The translations under genes were made by a program, and so were the position numbers. Shown here piece after piece: positions 20,724 through 30,120 of a stretch of 46,740 nt of DNA. The DNA lies in the NCBI GenBank assembly GCA_028876335.1, contig JAGWSG010000188.1, forward strand, positions 1-46,740. Reading direction: 5' to 3'. The notes beneath the pieces were generated by a model. It was not told the DNA's origin. It did not search any database and saw only the letters and a list, made by a program, of their open reading frames with translations. The DNA is from Acidobacteriota bacterium. GTDB taxonomy: Bacteria > Acidobacteriota > Terriglobia > Terriglobales > Acidobacteriaceae. Position 1 is the stretch's first letter; every line of letters begins with the position of its first letter.

Positions 20724-21899
20724 CTACTCGCCCGCAATCATTCCTGCCAGGAGGGCGGTCCTTGGCGCCAGATGTTCCACCAACGCTGATTCGTGCCTTG
20801 CATGGGCACCCTCTCCCACCGCGCCCATCCCATCGAGGGTGGGAATGCCCAGCGCTGAAGTAAAGTTTCCGTCCGATGCACCGCCTGTTGCTGCTTCCTT
20901 AAGATCGATGCCAATCTCCGCAGCCAGCGCTCGGGCCCGCTCAAACAATTGAACCGTGCCGCGCGTGCGCTCCATGGGCGGGCGATTGATACCACCAGTC
21001 AACTCAATTTCACAGCGCTTGTTCTTCGCACGCAATCCTGCAAATTTCTTCTCCACGCGCGCACCATCCACCTTGCGTGCTACGCGCACATCTACCTCCG
21101 CCCACGCCGCGTCGGGAATCACGTTCGTTTTGCCCCCACCACTGATTACATCCACGCTTACGGTTAACCCGCGCTTCAGGTCAGTCCAACCGCTTACTGC
21201 CTCAACCGCATGCGCCAGTTCAACGATTGCGTTGGCACCTTTTTCAAAATCCACACCGGCGTGCGCTGCAATACCCTTCACACCAATACGCCAATTTCCG
21301 GTGCCCTTGCGCGCCGTTTTGTAGGCAAGTCCCTGCGCCGGCTCCAGCACAAACACCGCAGCGCATTCCTTTGCAATTTTCTCCGTGATGGGCCGGGACA
21401 CGGGGCTTCCAACTTCCTCGTCGCTGTTGAGCAGCAGCACAACCTCGCGCTTGAGTACACCAGCTTCGGTCAGTAATTCAATTGCCGTGAGCGCCATGCC
21501 CACGCCTACTTTCATATCGAGCGTGCCGGGTCCCCAAAGGCGGCCGTTGTGTACTCTGCACGGCATCATCTTAAGCGCGCCGATTGGATGCACCGTATCC
21601 AGATGGCCGAGCAAAAGCACCGGCTTTTCGGTTCTGCTCTTTTTACCGAAACGAGCTTCCAGAACATTGCCCCACTCGCGCTGTTTGTGCAGCTTGACGC
21701 GTCCGCCGAGGCGCAGTACATGCGCTACCACCGCCGACACACAAAGGTCCAAGGCTGCTTTGTCATCGGATGGAGATTCAATCCGAACCAACTCTTCAAT
21801 CAAATGCAGTTGTGCAAGTTGCTTTTTGCGTGCACCTGCAAGCAGCGCACGCATGGGCAAATTACCTATTTCCGTGGTCTCATTCATCAGGTTTTTCAT
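20724..21899 (-). CDS. M20-family metallopeptidase (glutamate carboxypeptidase-like)
   Basis: A 391-residue di-zinc hydrolase. Metal ligands and catalytic residues can be placed: His99 and Asp101 in LLGHLDTVH, Asp128 in GTLDMKVG, the Glu161-Glu162 pair in NSDEEVGS, Glu186 in FVLEPAQ, and a late His in GEGAHARHES. A dimerisation domain lies between about 195 and 310. It resembles the CPG2-like carboxypeptidases that remove C-terminal glutamate, but substrate cannot be fixed. There is no signal peptide. The ribosome binding site is weak; a second Met four codons on is possible. Confidence 0.9.
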   Translation of the reverse strand: MKNLMNETTEIGNLPMRALLAGARKKQLAQLHLIEELVRIESPSDDKAALDLCVSAVVAHVLRLGGRVKLHKQREWGNVLEARFGKKSRTEKPVLLLGHLDTVHPIGALKMMPCRVHNGRLWGPGTLDMKVGVGMALTAIELLTEAGVLKREVVLLLNSDEEVGSPVSRPITEKIAKECAAVFVLEPAQGLAYKTARKGTGNWRIGVKGIAAHAGVDFEKGANAIVELAHAVEAVSGWTDLKRGLTVSVDVISGGGKTNVIPDAAWAEVDVRVARKVDGARVEKKFAGLRAKNKRCEIELTGGINRPPMERTRGTVQLFERARALAAEIGIDLKEAATGGASDGNFTSALGIPTLDGMGAVGEGAHARHESALVEHLAPRTALLAGMIAGE

Positions 21900-21938
21900 C
21901 CAGGAATAGCGTCTTACTGATTGTAGGCTGCCCTGCGC

Positions 21939-22673
21939 TCACATCGCTTCCTTCACACCCATGCGAATCAAAAGCGCATTCATCGGGAAGCTTGTCGCGA
22001 ACCCCGCAATCATGGCCAATTGCATCATGAACCAGTAACGCGCCTCGAATGCGTCGAGGTGCGGCGCAGGGAAGAATACAAACCAAGTAACGGCCATGAA
22101 CGCGTACATGCCCACTTGAAATGCCAGGATTGACAATGTATCTGCCTTTATTGCCGCCACCAGCGCTTGCTTCGCGCTCAACTGGCCCATCGGCTTGATC
22201 GCCCAATACTGGAATACAACTCCCAGCGTCCATGCCGCGAGCAAATCAATGGCGAATTCCGCCCACAGTCGGGAACCCAGGAGAGTAATGCCGGATGCAG
22301 CAATCCAGAAGCTGCATGCCAGATCGGCAAGCATACACCCTGCCCCGCAGTGACTGGTCCCCACAGCCACCTGCGCCAGAGTTGGTCGTGTTGTTTGCTC
22401 GCGCATGCTGTGTTTTTCACTGGATGCCGCATCATGCCCCATTGCGTGCATTTGTCCCATATGCTGATGAGCATTCAAGCCGACCTTCATCGCCCTGGGA
22501 CGACCCAATTTCCAGTAGGCCCACACAGCAAAGACTCCAAAATATAGTCCCGAAACAGGCCAAACCACGTTCATAACAGCCATTGGTTGCTTCTGCTCTA
22601 CCTCATCCAAAGCAATCCAGGCAGCGGAAATCAGTGCAAGTGCAATTGATAACCAGGCAATCAGGGTCAGCAT
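21939..22673 (-). CDS. DUF4396-type membrane protein with His/Met-rich loop
   Basis: A 244-residue protein with about six hydrophobic segments. I recognise the general DUF4396 layout: two N-terminal helices, a soluble loop, then TSHCGAGCMLADL and four helices ending MNALLIRMGVKEAM. The loop at about 68-98 holds several His and Met residues (HQHMGQMHAMGH), and Cys residues follow in SHCGAGC, which suggests binding of copper or another soft metal. Function is unknown. It is followed at 21899 by the M20 gene on the same strand, 39 bases on, so they may be cotranscribed. Confidence 0.8.
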   Translation of the reverse strand: MLTLIAWLSIALALISAAWIALDEVEQKQPMAVMNVVWPVSGLYFGVFAVWAYWKLGRPRAMKVGLNAHQHMGQMHAMGHDAASSEKHSMREQTTRPTLAQVAVGTSHCGAGCMLADLACSFWIAASGITLLGSRLWAEFAIDLLAAWTLGVVFQYWAIKPMGQLSAKQALVAAIKADTLSILAFQVGMYAFMAVTWFVFFPAPHLDAFEARYWFMMQLAMIAGFATSFPMNALLIRMGVKEAM

Positions 22674-22965
22674 TCGGTCTCCTGCTCAGTGGGATGTGCA
22701 ATGAAGGGGAATCCGTTGCAGCAATTGCGCCTTTTGTTCACTTACGGATACAACCCTTTCATTTTCAATACGAAAGATGACGACGCCGTTCATTTTCGAC
22801 GCAGTGTGTGGTAAAAAAACCACAAGACGCCATCCGGGAACCCCGTCTAATCTATCGCTTGCGTTGAAAGTGTCAAACGCAAGTGTCCCGCCAAGGGGCT
22901 CATGCGCAAAGCGCGGACGCAGAACCAATCGTGGGGAGATTGTCTTTTTGGCAGCAGCAGTTCAC

Positions 22966-23883
22966 ATGGAGCAGACCGTCGCCGAGGTCCTTGAGTTCTC
23001 GGGAGTCGGTCTTCACTCAGGTGCACCCGTCACCATGCGCCTTTTGCCTGCTCCTGCGGGCTCCGGAATCGTCTTCCGCCGCACGGATCTGGACAATTTT
23101 GAAATTCCTGCCATTGGCCGCAATGTTGCCAAGGTAAGTTATGCCACGAGTTTGATGCGTCAAGGAGTGCTCATCTCCACAACCGAGCATTTGCTTTCGG
23201 CCTTTATCGGAATGGGCATTGACAACGTGATTATTGAGCTGGACAACCTGGAATTGCCTATCCTCGATGGCAGCGCACTGCCATACGTTGAAGCCATTCA
23301 GCGCACGGGCATCCGAACGCAACGCCGCCGCCGCGAACACATCAAGGTGCTTCATCCACTGGAAGTGCGGGACGGGAACAAGTTCATCGGCGTCTATCCC
23401 GGCACCGGCTATCGCATCGACTACACGATCGAATTTCCAGCACCCATTGGAAGACAGCAAACCAGTGTCGATCTTGCCGCTGAGATGTACGGCATCGAGA
23501 TCGCACCGGCACGAACGTTCGGCTACAAAGCCGATGAGCAGAAGCTGCGCGATATGGGCCTAATTCGCGGTGCGGGACCGGAAAGTGCCATTATTCTGGG
23601 CCCCATGGGACCGGAGAACGGTCCACTTCGCTTCAACGATGAGTACGTTCGCCACAAGGTTCTCGACCTGATTGGAGATCTTGCTCTAGCCGGTCATCGT
23701 ATTGAAGGGCACGTTGTGGCGGAGCGCGCCGGACACGCCATGCATACGACTCTTGTCTCGCGCCTGCTCAAAGACCGATCGGCATGGGCGCTGGCGCACA
23801 CGCCAGCTGCGGAAGGGACGGCGGTCTCTGGCAAAGAAGTAACCGCACGAGCCATGGGACGCCCCGCGCTGCAAGGTATCTAA
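22966..23883 (+). CDS. lpxC: UDP-3-O-acyl-N-acetylglucosamine deacetylase
   Basis: A 305-residue cytosolic zinc enzyme, the committed step of lipid A synthesis, which implies an outer membrane with LPS. Zinc ligands are His75 (STTEHLLSAF), His230 and Asp234 (RHKVLDLIGD), and the catalytic base is His257 (AERAGHAMH). The N-terminus reads MEQTVAEVLEFSGVGLHSG as usual. The frame stays open upstream to 22777 without family residues. A TTG at 22948, with GGGGAG nine bases upstream, is an alternative start that would add six residues. It is the single-domain form, without fused FabZ, and no other lpx gene adjoins. Confidence 0.95.
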   Translation: MEQTVAEVLEFSGVGLHSGAPVTMRLLPAPAGSGIVFRRTDLDNFEIPAIGRNVAKVSYATSLMRQGVLISTTEHLLSAFIGMGIDNVIIELDNLELPILDGSALPYVEAIQRTGIRTQRRRREHIKVLHPLEVRDGNKFIGVYPGTGYRIDYTIEFPAPIGRQQTSVDLAAEMYGIEIAPARTFGYKADEQKLRDMGLIRGAGPESAIILGPMGPENGPLRFNDEYVRHKVLDLIGDLALAGHRIEGHVVAERAGHAMHTTLVSRLLKDRSAWALAHTPAAEGTAVSGKEVTARAMGRPALQGI

Positions 23884-23910
23884 ATCCGCCTCCAGGGCGA
23901 TTTACTTCTC

Positions 23911-25041
23911 TCAGGTAAACAGGATGCACATTGGCGTCGCCGCGGCTACGCTCTTTCCTTTGTCGGCAAGCCTGCCTGTTTTGGTATCGCGCGCGAAGAC
24001 ACTCAGTAAATTTGAATCCTGATTTGCCACAAGCATCCAGCGTTCCGTTGGATCAAGCGTGAAGTTACGTGGGATTTTCCCGCCACAATTGGAGCGGGCC
24101 ATAAACGTGAGCAGACCAGCCTCTGGATCGCACGAGTAGCTGGCGAGAAAATCGTTGTCGCGGTTGGCGAAATAGACAAACCTGCCGTCGCGCGTAATGA
24201 CCGTGTCACAGCCGCGAGTGGGACCGCTGTACCCTTTTTGCAGAAGCTCAACCGTAGCGATGCGCCGCAATAGTCCGTCGCGCTTGCTCCAACTCAGCAC
24301 GTCCACGGTCGATGCCATTTCATTCATGCAATAGGCAATGTGGCCGTTGGGGTGAAAATGAAGCGTGCGACAACCGCAGCCCGGCCTTCCGTGGTAGGTG
24401 CCGGCCGGCATCAACTCTGCCGTTTCAGGTTCCAGCATGTAAATGTGAATACAGTCGCCGCCCAGGTCGTTTACATAAGCGAATCGATTGTCGGGTGAGA
24501 AGCTGCAGAAGTGCGCATGCGCCGACTCCTGCCTGTCTTTGTTCGGACCATGTTGCGTGTAATGCTCTTTCCAGACAATCGGGCTGAGCTTGCCTGCGCG
24601 GATTTTGAAACTTGCCGCGCTGCCACCACCATAATCAGCTGACATGGCAACCTGCCCAGTGCGGTCAACCGCAACCTGGCAAGTGCCCTTTGATGCGGAA
24701 TTTTCTTGAGAGAGCGGCGTCAGTTCGCGGTTCTTCCATGCGAAACTGGCTACTTCGCCGGTTGGCTTGCCGCGAAAAGTGTCCAACTCGCATGCGGCAA
24801 AAATATACTTTCGATCCGGCGAGAATGTAATCCAATCAACCGTTGAAATTTTGGCGGCGACACCTGCGGGTGTCAGCGTGCCGGTGGCTCCATCCCAGTC
24901 GTAATTGAGGATTCCATTTTCCGTTCCGGAGGCTACCAGCACGCGCATCTTTGTTCCCTTGATCTTTGCCTGTATCGAAGTTGTGGTCAGAGTTGCGGCA
25001 GCCGCGCCCGCAACAAATTCGCGGCGATTAAGAGTTTTCAT
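23911..25041 (-). CDS. Lactonase-like beta-propeller protein with Tat-type signal
   Basis: A 376-residue protein of the 6-phosphogluconolactonase-like seven-bladed propeller family. The N-terminus MKTLNRREFVAGAAAATL looks like a twin-arginine signal, so it is probably exported. Repeated blade motifs are visible, such as ITFSPDRKYIFAACE, CSFSPDNRFAYVNDL, LHFHPNGHIAYCMNE and ITRDGRFVYFANR. Members hydrolyse sugar or other lactones, but many have no proven activity. The ATG at 25041 is chosen because it begins the signal. It lies 62 bases after the TonB-like gene on the same strand. Confidence 0.85.
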   Translation of the reverse strand: MKTLNRREFVAGAAAATLTTTSIQAKIKGTKMRVLVASGTENGILNYDWDGATGTLTPAGVAAKISTVDWITFSPDRKYIFAACELDTFRGKPTGEVASFAWKNRELTPLSQENSASKGTCQVAVDRTGQVAMSADYGGGSAASFKIRAGKLSPIVWKEHYTQHGPNKDRQESAHAHFCSFSPDNRFAYVNDLGGDCIHIYMLEPETAELMPAGTYHGRPGCGCRTLHFHPNGHIAYCMNEMASTVDVLSWSKRDGLLRRIATVELLQKGYSGPTRGCDTVITRDGRFVYFANRDNDFLASYSCDPEAGLLTFMARSNCGGKIPRNFTLDPTERWMLVANQDSNLLSVFARDTKTGRLADKGKSVAAATPMCILFT

Positions 25042-25103
25042 GACACACGCATTGTTACGCACGGGACCTGCGTTGTGCCACTCGGGCCGAACTGCCGCCA
25101 CGA

Positions 25104-25811
25104 CTAATGAGAAAGATTGAACACAACGTTCACCGTGGTCTCGACCTCCACAGGCTGACCGTTCAGTATGTATGGCTGATAGCGCCACTGGCTCACGGCA
25201 TCGATTGCCGCCTGGCGCAGCATTGCAAGACCGCTTATCACTCGAAGATTTTCAATCTTGCCCGTCTTCGAAATTACTGCCTGTAGTTTCACTGTGCCTT
25301 GGATGCCAGCTGAGATCGCAATGGGCGGATAGGTAGGATTTCTCTTGAATATCAAACGTCCATCGAGGACTCCTGACGAAACATGCACCGGCCCTGTTGC
25401 CACGGGTGGATGAGTGACATGAACTGGCACAGGAGGTCCGAAGATGTTCTCTGCGCCTGGTGTGGTGACATTTCGGTTCCCGAGTCCAGTCGGATCGATT
25501 ACCTGAGCAGGGGCCGGGCCGGGATCTGTCGGAATTGTCGTGGAAATTGTCCTCGGCGCTGCATATGGGTCCCCGAGCTGTACCGTTCGCGCAGTTTCTG
25601 CCGGTGCGTGTGTGACGGGCGGAGCGCTTGGCACCATGGGCGGCGTTAGCAGGCTTATCCAGGGGCGGCCTGGAAGAAGCTCCGGTCGCAAAAGCGGAGT
25701 CACAATGAGCGCGGCAAGAATGGATCCGTTGAACAGCAGCGTCACAACCATCCATTTACGGCTCTGCGTTGTAATGCGTCCCGTCGATTCAAATGTCGCT
25801 GTCTCAAACAT
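25104..25811 (-). CDS. TonB-family energy transducer-like protein
   Basis: A 235-residue protein with a short cytoplasmic N-terminus, one membrane segment (about 20-38, VVTLLFNGSILAALIVTPLL), a Pro-rich periplasmic stretch, and a C-terminal TonB domain. The last is recognisable by NPTYPPIAISAGIQGTVKLQAVI, IENLRVISG and AVSQWRYQPYILNGQPVEV. It should couple proton-motive force to outer-membrane receptors, or act as a structural relative of TonB. GGAGGAGG precedes the ATG at 25811. No exbB/exbD lies nearby; a TonB-dependent receptor is encoded at 32092. Confidence 0.88.
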   Translation of the reverse strand: MFETATFESTGRITTQSRKWMVVTLLFNGSILAALIVTPLLRPELLPGRPWISLLTPPMVPSAPPVTHAPAETARTVQLGDPYAAPRTISTTIPTDPGPAPAQVIDPTGLGNRNVTTPGAENIFGPPVPVHVTHPPVATGPVHVSSGVLDGRLIFKRNPTYPPIAISAGIQGTVKLQAVISKTGKIENLRVISGLAMLRQAAIDAVSQWRYQPYILNGQPVEVETTVNVVFNLSH

Positions 25812-25984
25812 GCGCCCTCCTCCGATGACCTCACAGTGGTCAAAGGCTAGAGACGCACACCTCCGTCTGCGCTGCGCACATCCCTTTCGCAGCGTTTGCA
25901 TTTGTGCCCATCTTTCGCGTATCGACCCCAACCACTGTGTTCATGTAGACACCGTGACGGGAATGATTGTTCCCGCATTTATCT

Positions 25985-26020
25985 GCACAAAAAAAGCGGG
26001 CGCTTTGAAAAGCACCCGCT
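25985..26020 (-). terminator. Intrinsic terminator of GH3
   Basis: AGCGGGCGCTTT (25995-26006) pairs with AAAGCACCCGCT (26009-26020) except at one position. On the minus strand a run of seven Ts follows. It lies 24 bases past the GH3 stop codon. Confidence 0.85.
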
Positions 26021-26044
26021 CAAAGTTTTCGTTAAAGATCAAAT

Positions 26045-28717
26045 TTAGTCGGGAAGGATGAGCTGTTCCCCAACATCAAAGCCGCCCTCCACGGTCGGCA
26101 CTCCGGTTCCGGGCTGCCCGCCGCCCACACTCAGTGTGTAGTGTCCAGGGGGCACAATGATCTGGCCGGCTTCGGTAACCATGCTCAAGTCGCGTGGCTT
26201 CAATTTGAAGTGCACTACCTTCGACTCACCCGGCGCCAGATGCACGCGTTCAAACCCACGCAATGCACGAATCGGTGCACCATCCAACTTCGGGAAACTC
26301 AGGTAGAGTTCGGCAACTTCATCGCCGGCAAGTTTGCCGGTGTTCGCCACGGTGACATCAGCTGTCATTCCATCCATCGCCTTGACGGGTGCGGTTGGCA
26401 AATCAAGCTTGCTGAACGCAAACTTCGTGTAGCTGAGCCCATAACCGAAGGGATAGAGCGGCTTGCCGGTGAAGTAGCGATACGTACGGTTCTTCATCGC
26501 GTAGTCTTCAAACGGCGGAAGCTGGTCAATACCCGTGTAGAACGTTACGGGCAGTTTGCCGCCGGGGTTGTTGACGCCTGCGAGCGTCTGCGCTACCGCC
26601 GTGCCACCCTCTTCACCGGGATACCACGCGTCAAGAATTGCATTCGCGTGCTCTGCTGCCCAGTTCACCGCAAGCGCACTGCCGTTTGTGAGCACCACTA
26701 CAAGCGGTTTGCCTGTGGCTTTGAGAGCCTTCAGCAAATTCTGCTCCGGCTCAGGCAAGTCGATTTTAGTGCGATCACCTCCGAGGAATCCGGGCTCGTT
26801 CACGTGCATTTCTTCGCCCTCGAGTTCGCTTGTGATGCCCACAACGGCAACGATGACATCCGCTCTTTTCGCTGCTTGAATCGCGGCCGGCTGCGGCTGC
26901 AAGTCTACCTTCGACCACACCAACTGTGCTTTCACTTCGTCGGTTCCGAAGCCTACCGCATAGTCGACCTCGAGCTTTTCAGGCTTGCCACCTTCAAGAT
27001 GCACGCGGCCCAGTTTGGCTTCTTTTCCGTCGCCACCGTAGCTTGAGGTCACGCTCTTGCCGTCAAGATTCATGCGGAAGAAACCGGCTGCAACCATGCC
27101 AAGGTTGTAATCGCCTGTCTCAGGCGCAGTCAGCATGGCTTCAAAATGAATGGCTAGCGGCTTCAACGATGCTGCCGTGGAAGGAATTTTGCTCTGCGTC
27201 TCATCGAGGGTCGATTCCACCTGCTCAGCAACCGGCTTGGCTTCGCCGGGATTGTTGAGGTTGCTCATGTCGAGCTTGGAGTAGCTCGCCTTAACACCGG
27301 GCTTGCCGTTGAACGAGAGCGCACTTGCCGGCACCGGAGATGCGTCATGCCCAAGGAACTGCGTTCCATGTTCGTAGGTGATCGTCGCGTTTGCGAATTC
27401 TTTCTTCAGCCCATCAAGAATCGAAACGGTATGCGTTGGTTGTCCGTTGTAGTTGCCCAGCAGTACTTTTGTCTGCTCAGCGAGTGGGCCCACGACCGCA
27501 ATCTTGATGCCGGAAGTCTTCAGCGGCAATGTGCCGTCGTTCTTCAAGAGCACCATCGACTCATTTGCCAACTTAAGAGCCAGTGCGCGATGTTCCGGGC
27601 TGTCTAATTGTTTGGGATCTTCATCGGCGTATGGCACCATGCTGGGCGGATCAAACATTCCCAGCTTGATTCGTGCCTTGTATAGACGGGTCACAGCACG
27701 GTCGATATCACTAACGCTCAGATATCCGTCTTTTACCGCGTCCAAATACGGCTTGTAATCGTGGTCGTCCTTCACATCAAAAGTGAAGTCGACGCACTCG
27801 TTGTCCATGCCGCGCTTCAGGCTGATAGCCGAAGCCTCTGCCTGCGTTGTGGCAAAGTGATGCCCGCTGTGAATGTCCAGCACCGCGCCGCAGTCGCTCA
27901 CCACATATCCATTGAAGTTCCACCACCCGCGCAATTCATCCTCAAGCAGAAACTGATTCGCACAGGCTGGCTGGCCGTTGATGCTGTTGTACGCGCACAT
28001 CACGCTGCCTGCCTTGCCGTCCACCACGGTTGCGCGGAATGCAGGCAGATATGTATCCAATTCGTCGTGTAGACTTACGTCAACGTTCGCTTTGTGGCGT
28101 GTCGGCTCCGGCCCGGAGTGCACGTTGAAGTGCTTGGGGGTGGCAATCACACGGTAGTATCGGGAATCGTCACCTTGCATACCTTTCACGAATGCCACGC
28201 CCATGCGCGAGGTCAGGTATGGGTCCTCGCCGTAGGTTTCCTGTCCGCGTCCCCAGCGAGGATCGCGAAAAATATTCACGTTCGGGGCCCAGAAATCAAG
28301 ACCTTGAAAAATCTTGCTGTAACCGCCGTTCTCCTTCACGAACATGTCGTGCTTAATACGAGCCTCAATGCTGATAGCCACCGCCATCTTGTGGATCGTA
28401 GGAGAATCGAACGTCGCACCCAAGCCGATCGGCTCGGGAAATTCGGTTATCCCTTGAGTAGCCACGCCGTGCAGCGCCTCGCTCCACCAGTCGTAGCGCG
28501 GAATATCCAGGCGCGGAATTGCGCGGGCCTGGTTTACGAGCTGGCTTGCCTTCTCTTCCAGAGTCATACGGCTCACCAGATCAGCCGCGCGCACCTGGGG
28601 TGGCAGGCTCGTGTCCAGGTAGGCCGGCTTGTCCTTATCTTTATCCTGCGCACACAGCAGAGAAGTGGCAACCAGTAACAGGGCCGCACCAGCGCGGCAC
28701 ACTCCGATGCTCTTCAT
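26045..28717 (-). CDS. Secreted glycoside hydrolase family 3 (beta-xylosidase/beta-glucosidase type) with PA14 insert
   Basis: An 890-residue enzyme with a signal peptide ending near LLCAQ. The GH3 N-terminal barrel has YDWWSEALHGVA and FRDPRWGRGQETYGEDPYL, which are closest to the xylosidase branch. The nucleophile is Asp275 in GYVVSDCGAV. The second domain has ALKLANESMVLLKNDGTLPL and is interrupted by a PA14-like module (about 500-600, ETGDYNLGMVAAGFFRMNLDG). A fibronectin-III-like domain ends the protein (VHFKLKPRDLSMV). The ATG at 28717 has GAGGAG five bases upstream and is preferred over starts at 28771 and 28729. Confidence 0.93.
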   Translation of the reverse strand: MKSIGVCRAGAALLLVATSLLCAQDKDKDKPAYLDTSLPPQVRAADLVSRMTLEEKASQLVNQARAIPRLDIPRYDWWSEALHGVATQGITEFPEPIGLGATFDSPTIHKMAVAISIEARIKHDMFVKENGGYSKIFQGLDFWAPNVNIFRDPRWGRGQETYGEDPYLTSRMGVAFVKGMQGDDSRYYRVIATPKHFNVHSGPEPTRHKANVDVSLHDELDTYLPAFRATVVDGKAGSVMCAYNSINGQPACANQFLLEDELRGWWNFNGYVVSDCGAVLDIHSGHHFATTQAEASAISLKRGMDNECVDFTFDVKDDHDYKPYLDAVKDGYLSVSDIDRAVTRLYKARIKLGMFDPPSMVPYADEDPKQLDSPEHRALALKLANESMVLLKNDGTLPLKTSGIKIAVVGPLAEQTKVLLGNYNGQPTHTVSILDGLKKEFANATITYEHGTQFLGHDASPVPASALSFNGKPGVKASYSKLDMSNLNNPGEAKPVAEQVESTLDETQSKIPSTAASLKPLAIHFEAMLTAPETGDYNLGMVAAGFFRMNLDGKSVTSSYGGDGKEAKLGRVHLEGGKPEKLEVDYAVGFGTDEVKAQLVWSKVDLQPQPAAIQAAKRADVIVAVVGITSELEGEEMHVNEPGFLGGDRTKIDLPEPEQNLLKALKATGKPLVVVLTNGSALAVNWAAEHANAILDAWYPGEEGGTAVAQTLAGVNNPGGKLPVTFYTGIDQLPPFEDYAMKNRTYRYFTGKPLYPFGYGLSYTKFAFSKLDLPTAPVKAMDGMTADVTVANTGKLAGDEVAELYLSFPKLDGAPIRALRGFERVHLAPGESKVVHFKLKPRDLSMVTEAGQIIVPPGHYTLSVGGGQPGTGVPTVEGGFDVGEQLILPD

Positions 28718-28792
28718 GGCTCTCCTCATTGATTCGGGGTACTTTCCTTTGACCGTAGCGAGTAAACGCATTTGCGCTGCAGCTACACATCC

Positions 28793-28832
28793 TTGGCAGC
28801 CAAAGATAGTCTGCGCGAAGCACCAATGTCAA
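28793..28832 (-). promoter_or_regulatory. GH3 promoter with TTGGC palindrome at the start site
   Basis: On the minus strand TTGACA (28832-28827), an 18-base spacer and TATCTT (28808-28803) face GH3. TTGGCAGCCAA at 28793-28803, a 5-1-5 palindrome, covers the expected transcription start, as a repressor operator would. Confidence 0.5.
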
Positions 28833-28879
28833 GGACATGAACTCGTCACAACCCTTAAGAAAAACGCTTTATGTGCAAC

Positions 28880-29500
28880 TCATGCCCCGGTGTGCAACAG
28901 CCTGCAATAGGTAAATTCCTGTATTCCGCCGCCGGGTGTTTTGTGGGCCACCGTCAAACTTTTCTCAAGGACGAGTACGGGCTCGAACTGCTGCGCAATT
29001 AACTGCGGTGAATACCGCCGTACCGGTAAACCACTGCATCGTTCCGGCCCGTTGGACGAAAACGTTGCGAGAATCACACTCCCTCCCGGTTTCAACGAAC
29101 GCAACAGTTGCCTGCGATATGAGAGACGATCTTCATCTTGAGTAAGAAAGTGAAAAACTGCGCGGTCATGCCATACATCGAAACGCGCTTCCGGCAATTC
29201 GACATTCGTCACGTCGCCTTCGATCCATCCAATCTGAGTTGCCGAAGCACCAAGGCGCGCTTTTGTAGCCGCAATCGCCATTGGTGAAATCTCAAGCAAA
29301 CTTAAATTGCGATAACCGCGAGCGTACAAATCATCAACGAGCGTTGAAGTTCCCCCGCCTATATCAATGATTACCGCATCCTTCTGCGGCGCAACCTCAT
29401 CAATCCACGCTAGCGAATCCTCAAGGTGCGGCCTGTACCAGCTCACCTCAACAAGAGACTTCGTAGCGTAGATTTGTTCCCAATAGCCTTGACGGTCCAT
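28880..29500 (-). CDS. Class I SAM-dependent methyltransferase
   Basis: A 206-residue methyltransferase with motif I VIIDIGGGTSTL (43-54), an acidic residue closing strand 2 (LSLLEIS), and FDVWHDRAVFHFLTQ and LRSLKPGGSVILATFS for motifs IV-VI. The substrate is not predictable. The N-terminus MDRQGYWEQIYATK is common in small methyltransferases of this type. The start at 29500 is preferred to 29533. It lies 162 bases upstream of GH3, which has its own promoter. Confidence 0.85.
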   Translation of the reverse strand: MDRQGYWEQIYATKSLVEVSWYRPHLEDSLAWIDEVAPQKDAVIIDIGGGTSTLVDDLYARGYRNLSLLEISPMAIAATKARLGASATQIGWIEGDVTNVELPEARFDVWHDRAVFHFLTQDEDRLSYRRQLLRSLKPGGSVILATFSSNGPERCSGLPVRRYSPQLIAQQFEPVLVLEKSLTVAHKTPGGGIQEFTYCRLLHTGA

Positions 29501-29625
29501 GTACAATTTCCCCGCATCCCAGGGCCAAAGCAACCGCGTTCCTTACTCTTCGTCCAGTTTGTCCGAGGCGTGGTTTCCCGGTCCATCTTTACTGTAGTGC
29601 GAATCCAATCGAACGGAGTCCACTC

Positions 29626-30120
29626 ATGGCCGTAATCCTAAAAACCGTCGTATTCGCCTCCATCTTCGTCAGCCTGACATTCATCCTTCTACCTTCCCGC
29701 ATATTGGCCTTGACTGGTGTTACCAGCCCAGTGATGCTCGGCTGGCAGCAATATACCGGAATGGTGCTTGGTGCTGCCGGCGCTGCACTGGGCCTGTGGT
29801 GCGTGGGTGCATTTGCCCTGATCGGAAAGGGGACACCTGCGCCCATCGACCCGCCTCGCAACCTCGTCGTTCGCGGACCCTATCGATTCGTCCGTAATCC
29901 GATGTACATCAGCGGAGTGTTTGTTCTGTCAGGAACGGCCCTTTACTTCGGTTCGCTTTCTGTCTTTCTCTTTGCGTGCGCACTTCTTTTGATTTCGCAC
30001 CTCTTTGTGCAGTTCAAAGAGGAGCCTTCTCTCCGGAATAAATTTGGATCTGATTACGAAAGCTACTGCAGTCAGGTGCATCGATGGCTACCTTCATCAG
30101 GCGCCGGTCTCAAAGAATGA
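29626..30120 (+). CDS. Isoprenylcysteine carboxyl methyltransferase-like membrane protein
   Basis: A 164-residue membrane protein with four or five hydrophobic segments. The SAM-binding C-terminal signature of the ICMT/PEMT superfamily is visible: RGPYRFVRNPMYISGV at about 84-99, then FVQFKEEPSLRNKFGSDYESYC. Bacterial members methylate varied lipophilic acceptors; the substrate is unknown. Its 3' end overlaps the 3' end of the convergent Gfo/Idh gene by 24 bases. Confidence 0.85.
   Translation: MAVILKTVVFASIFVSLTFILLPSRILALTGVTSPVMLGWQQYTGMVLGAAGAALGLWCVGAFALIGKGTPAPIDPPRNLVVRGPYRFVRNPMYISGVFVLSGTALYFGSLSVFLFACALLLISHLFVQFKEEPSLRNKFGSDYESYCSQVHRWLPSSGAGLKE

Noticed and set aside
22807..22824. 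Small hairpin TGTGGT-A6-ACCACA upstream of lpxC
   Set aside because: Only six base pairs, no T tail and no link to the lpxC start; too weak to list as a feature.
26141..27046. 301-codon frame opposite GH3
   Set aside because: No motif, and opposite a well-supported enzyme gene.
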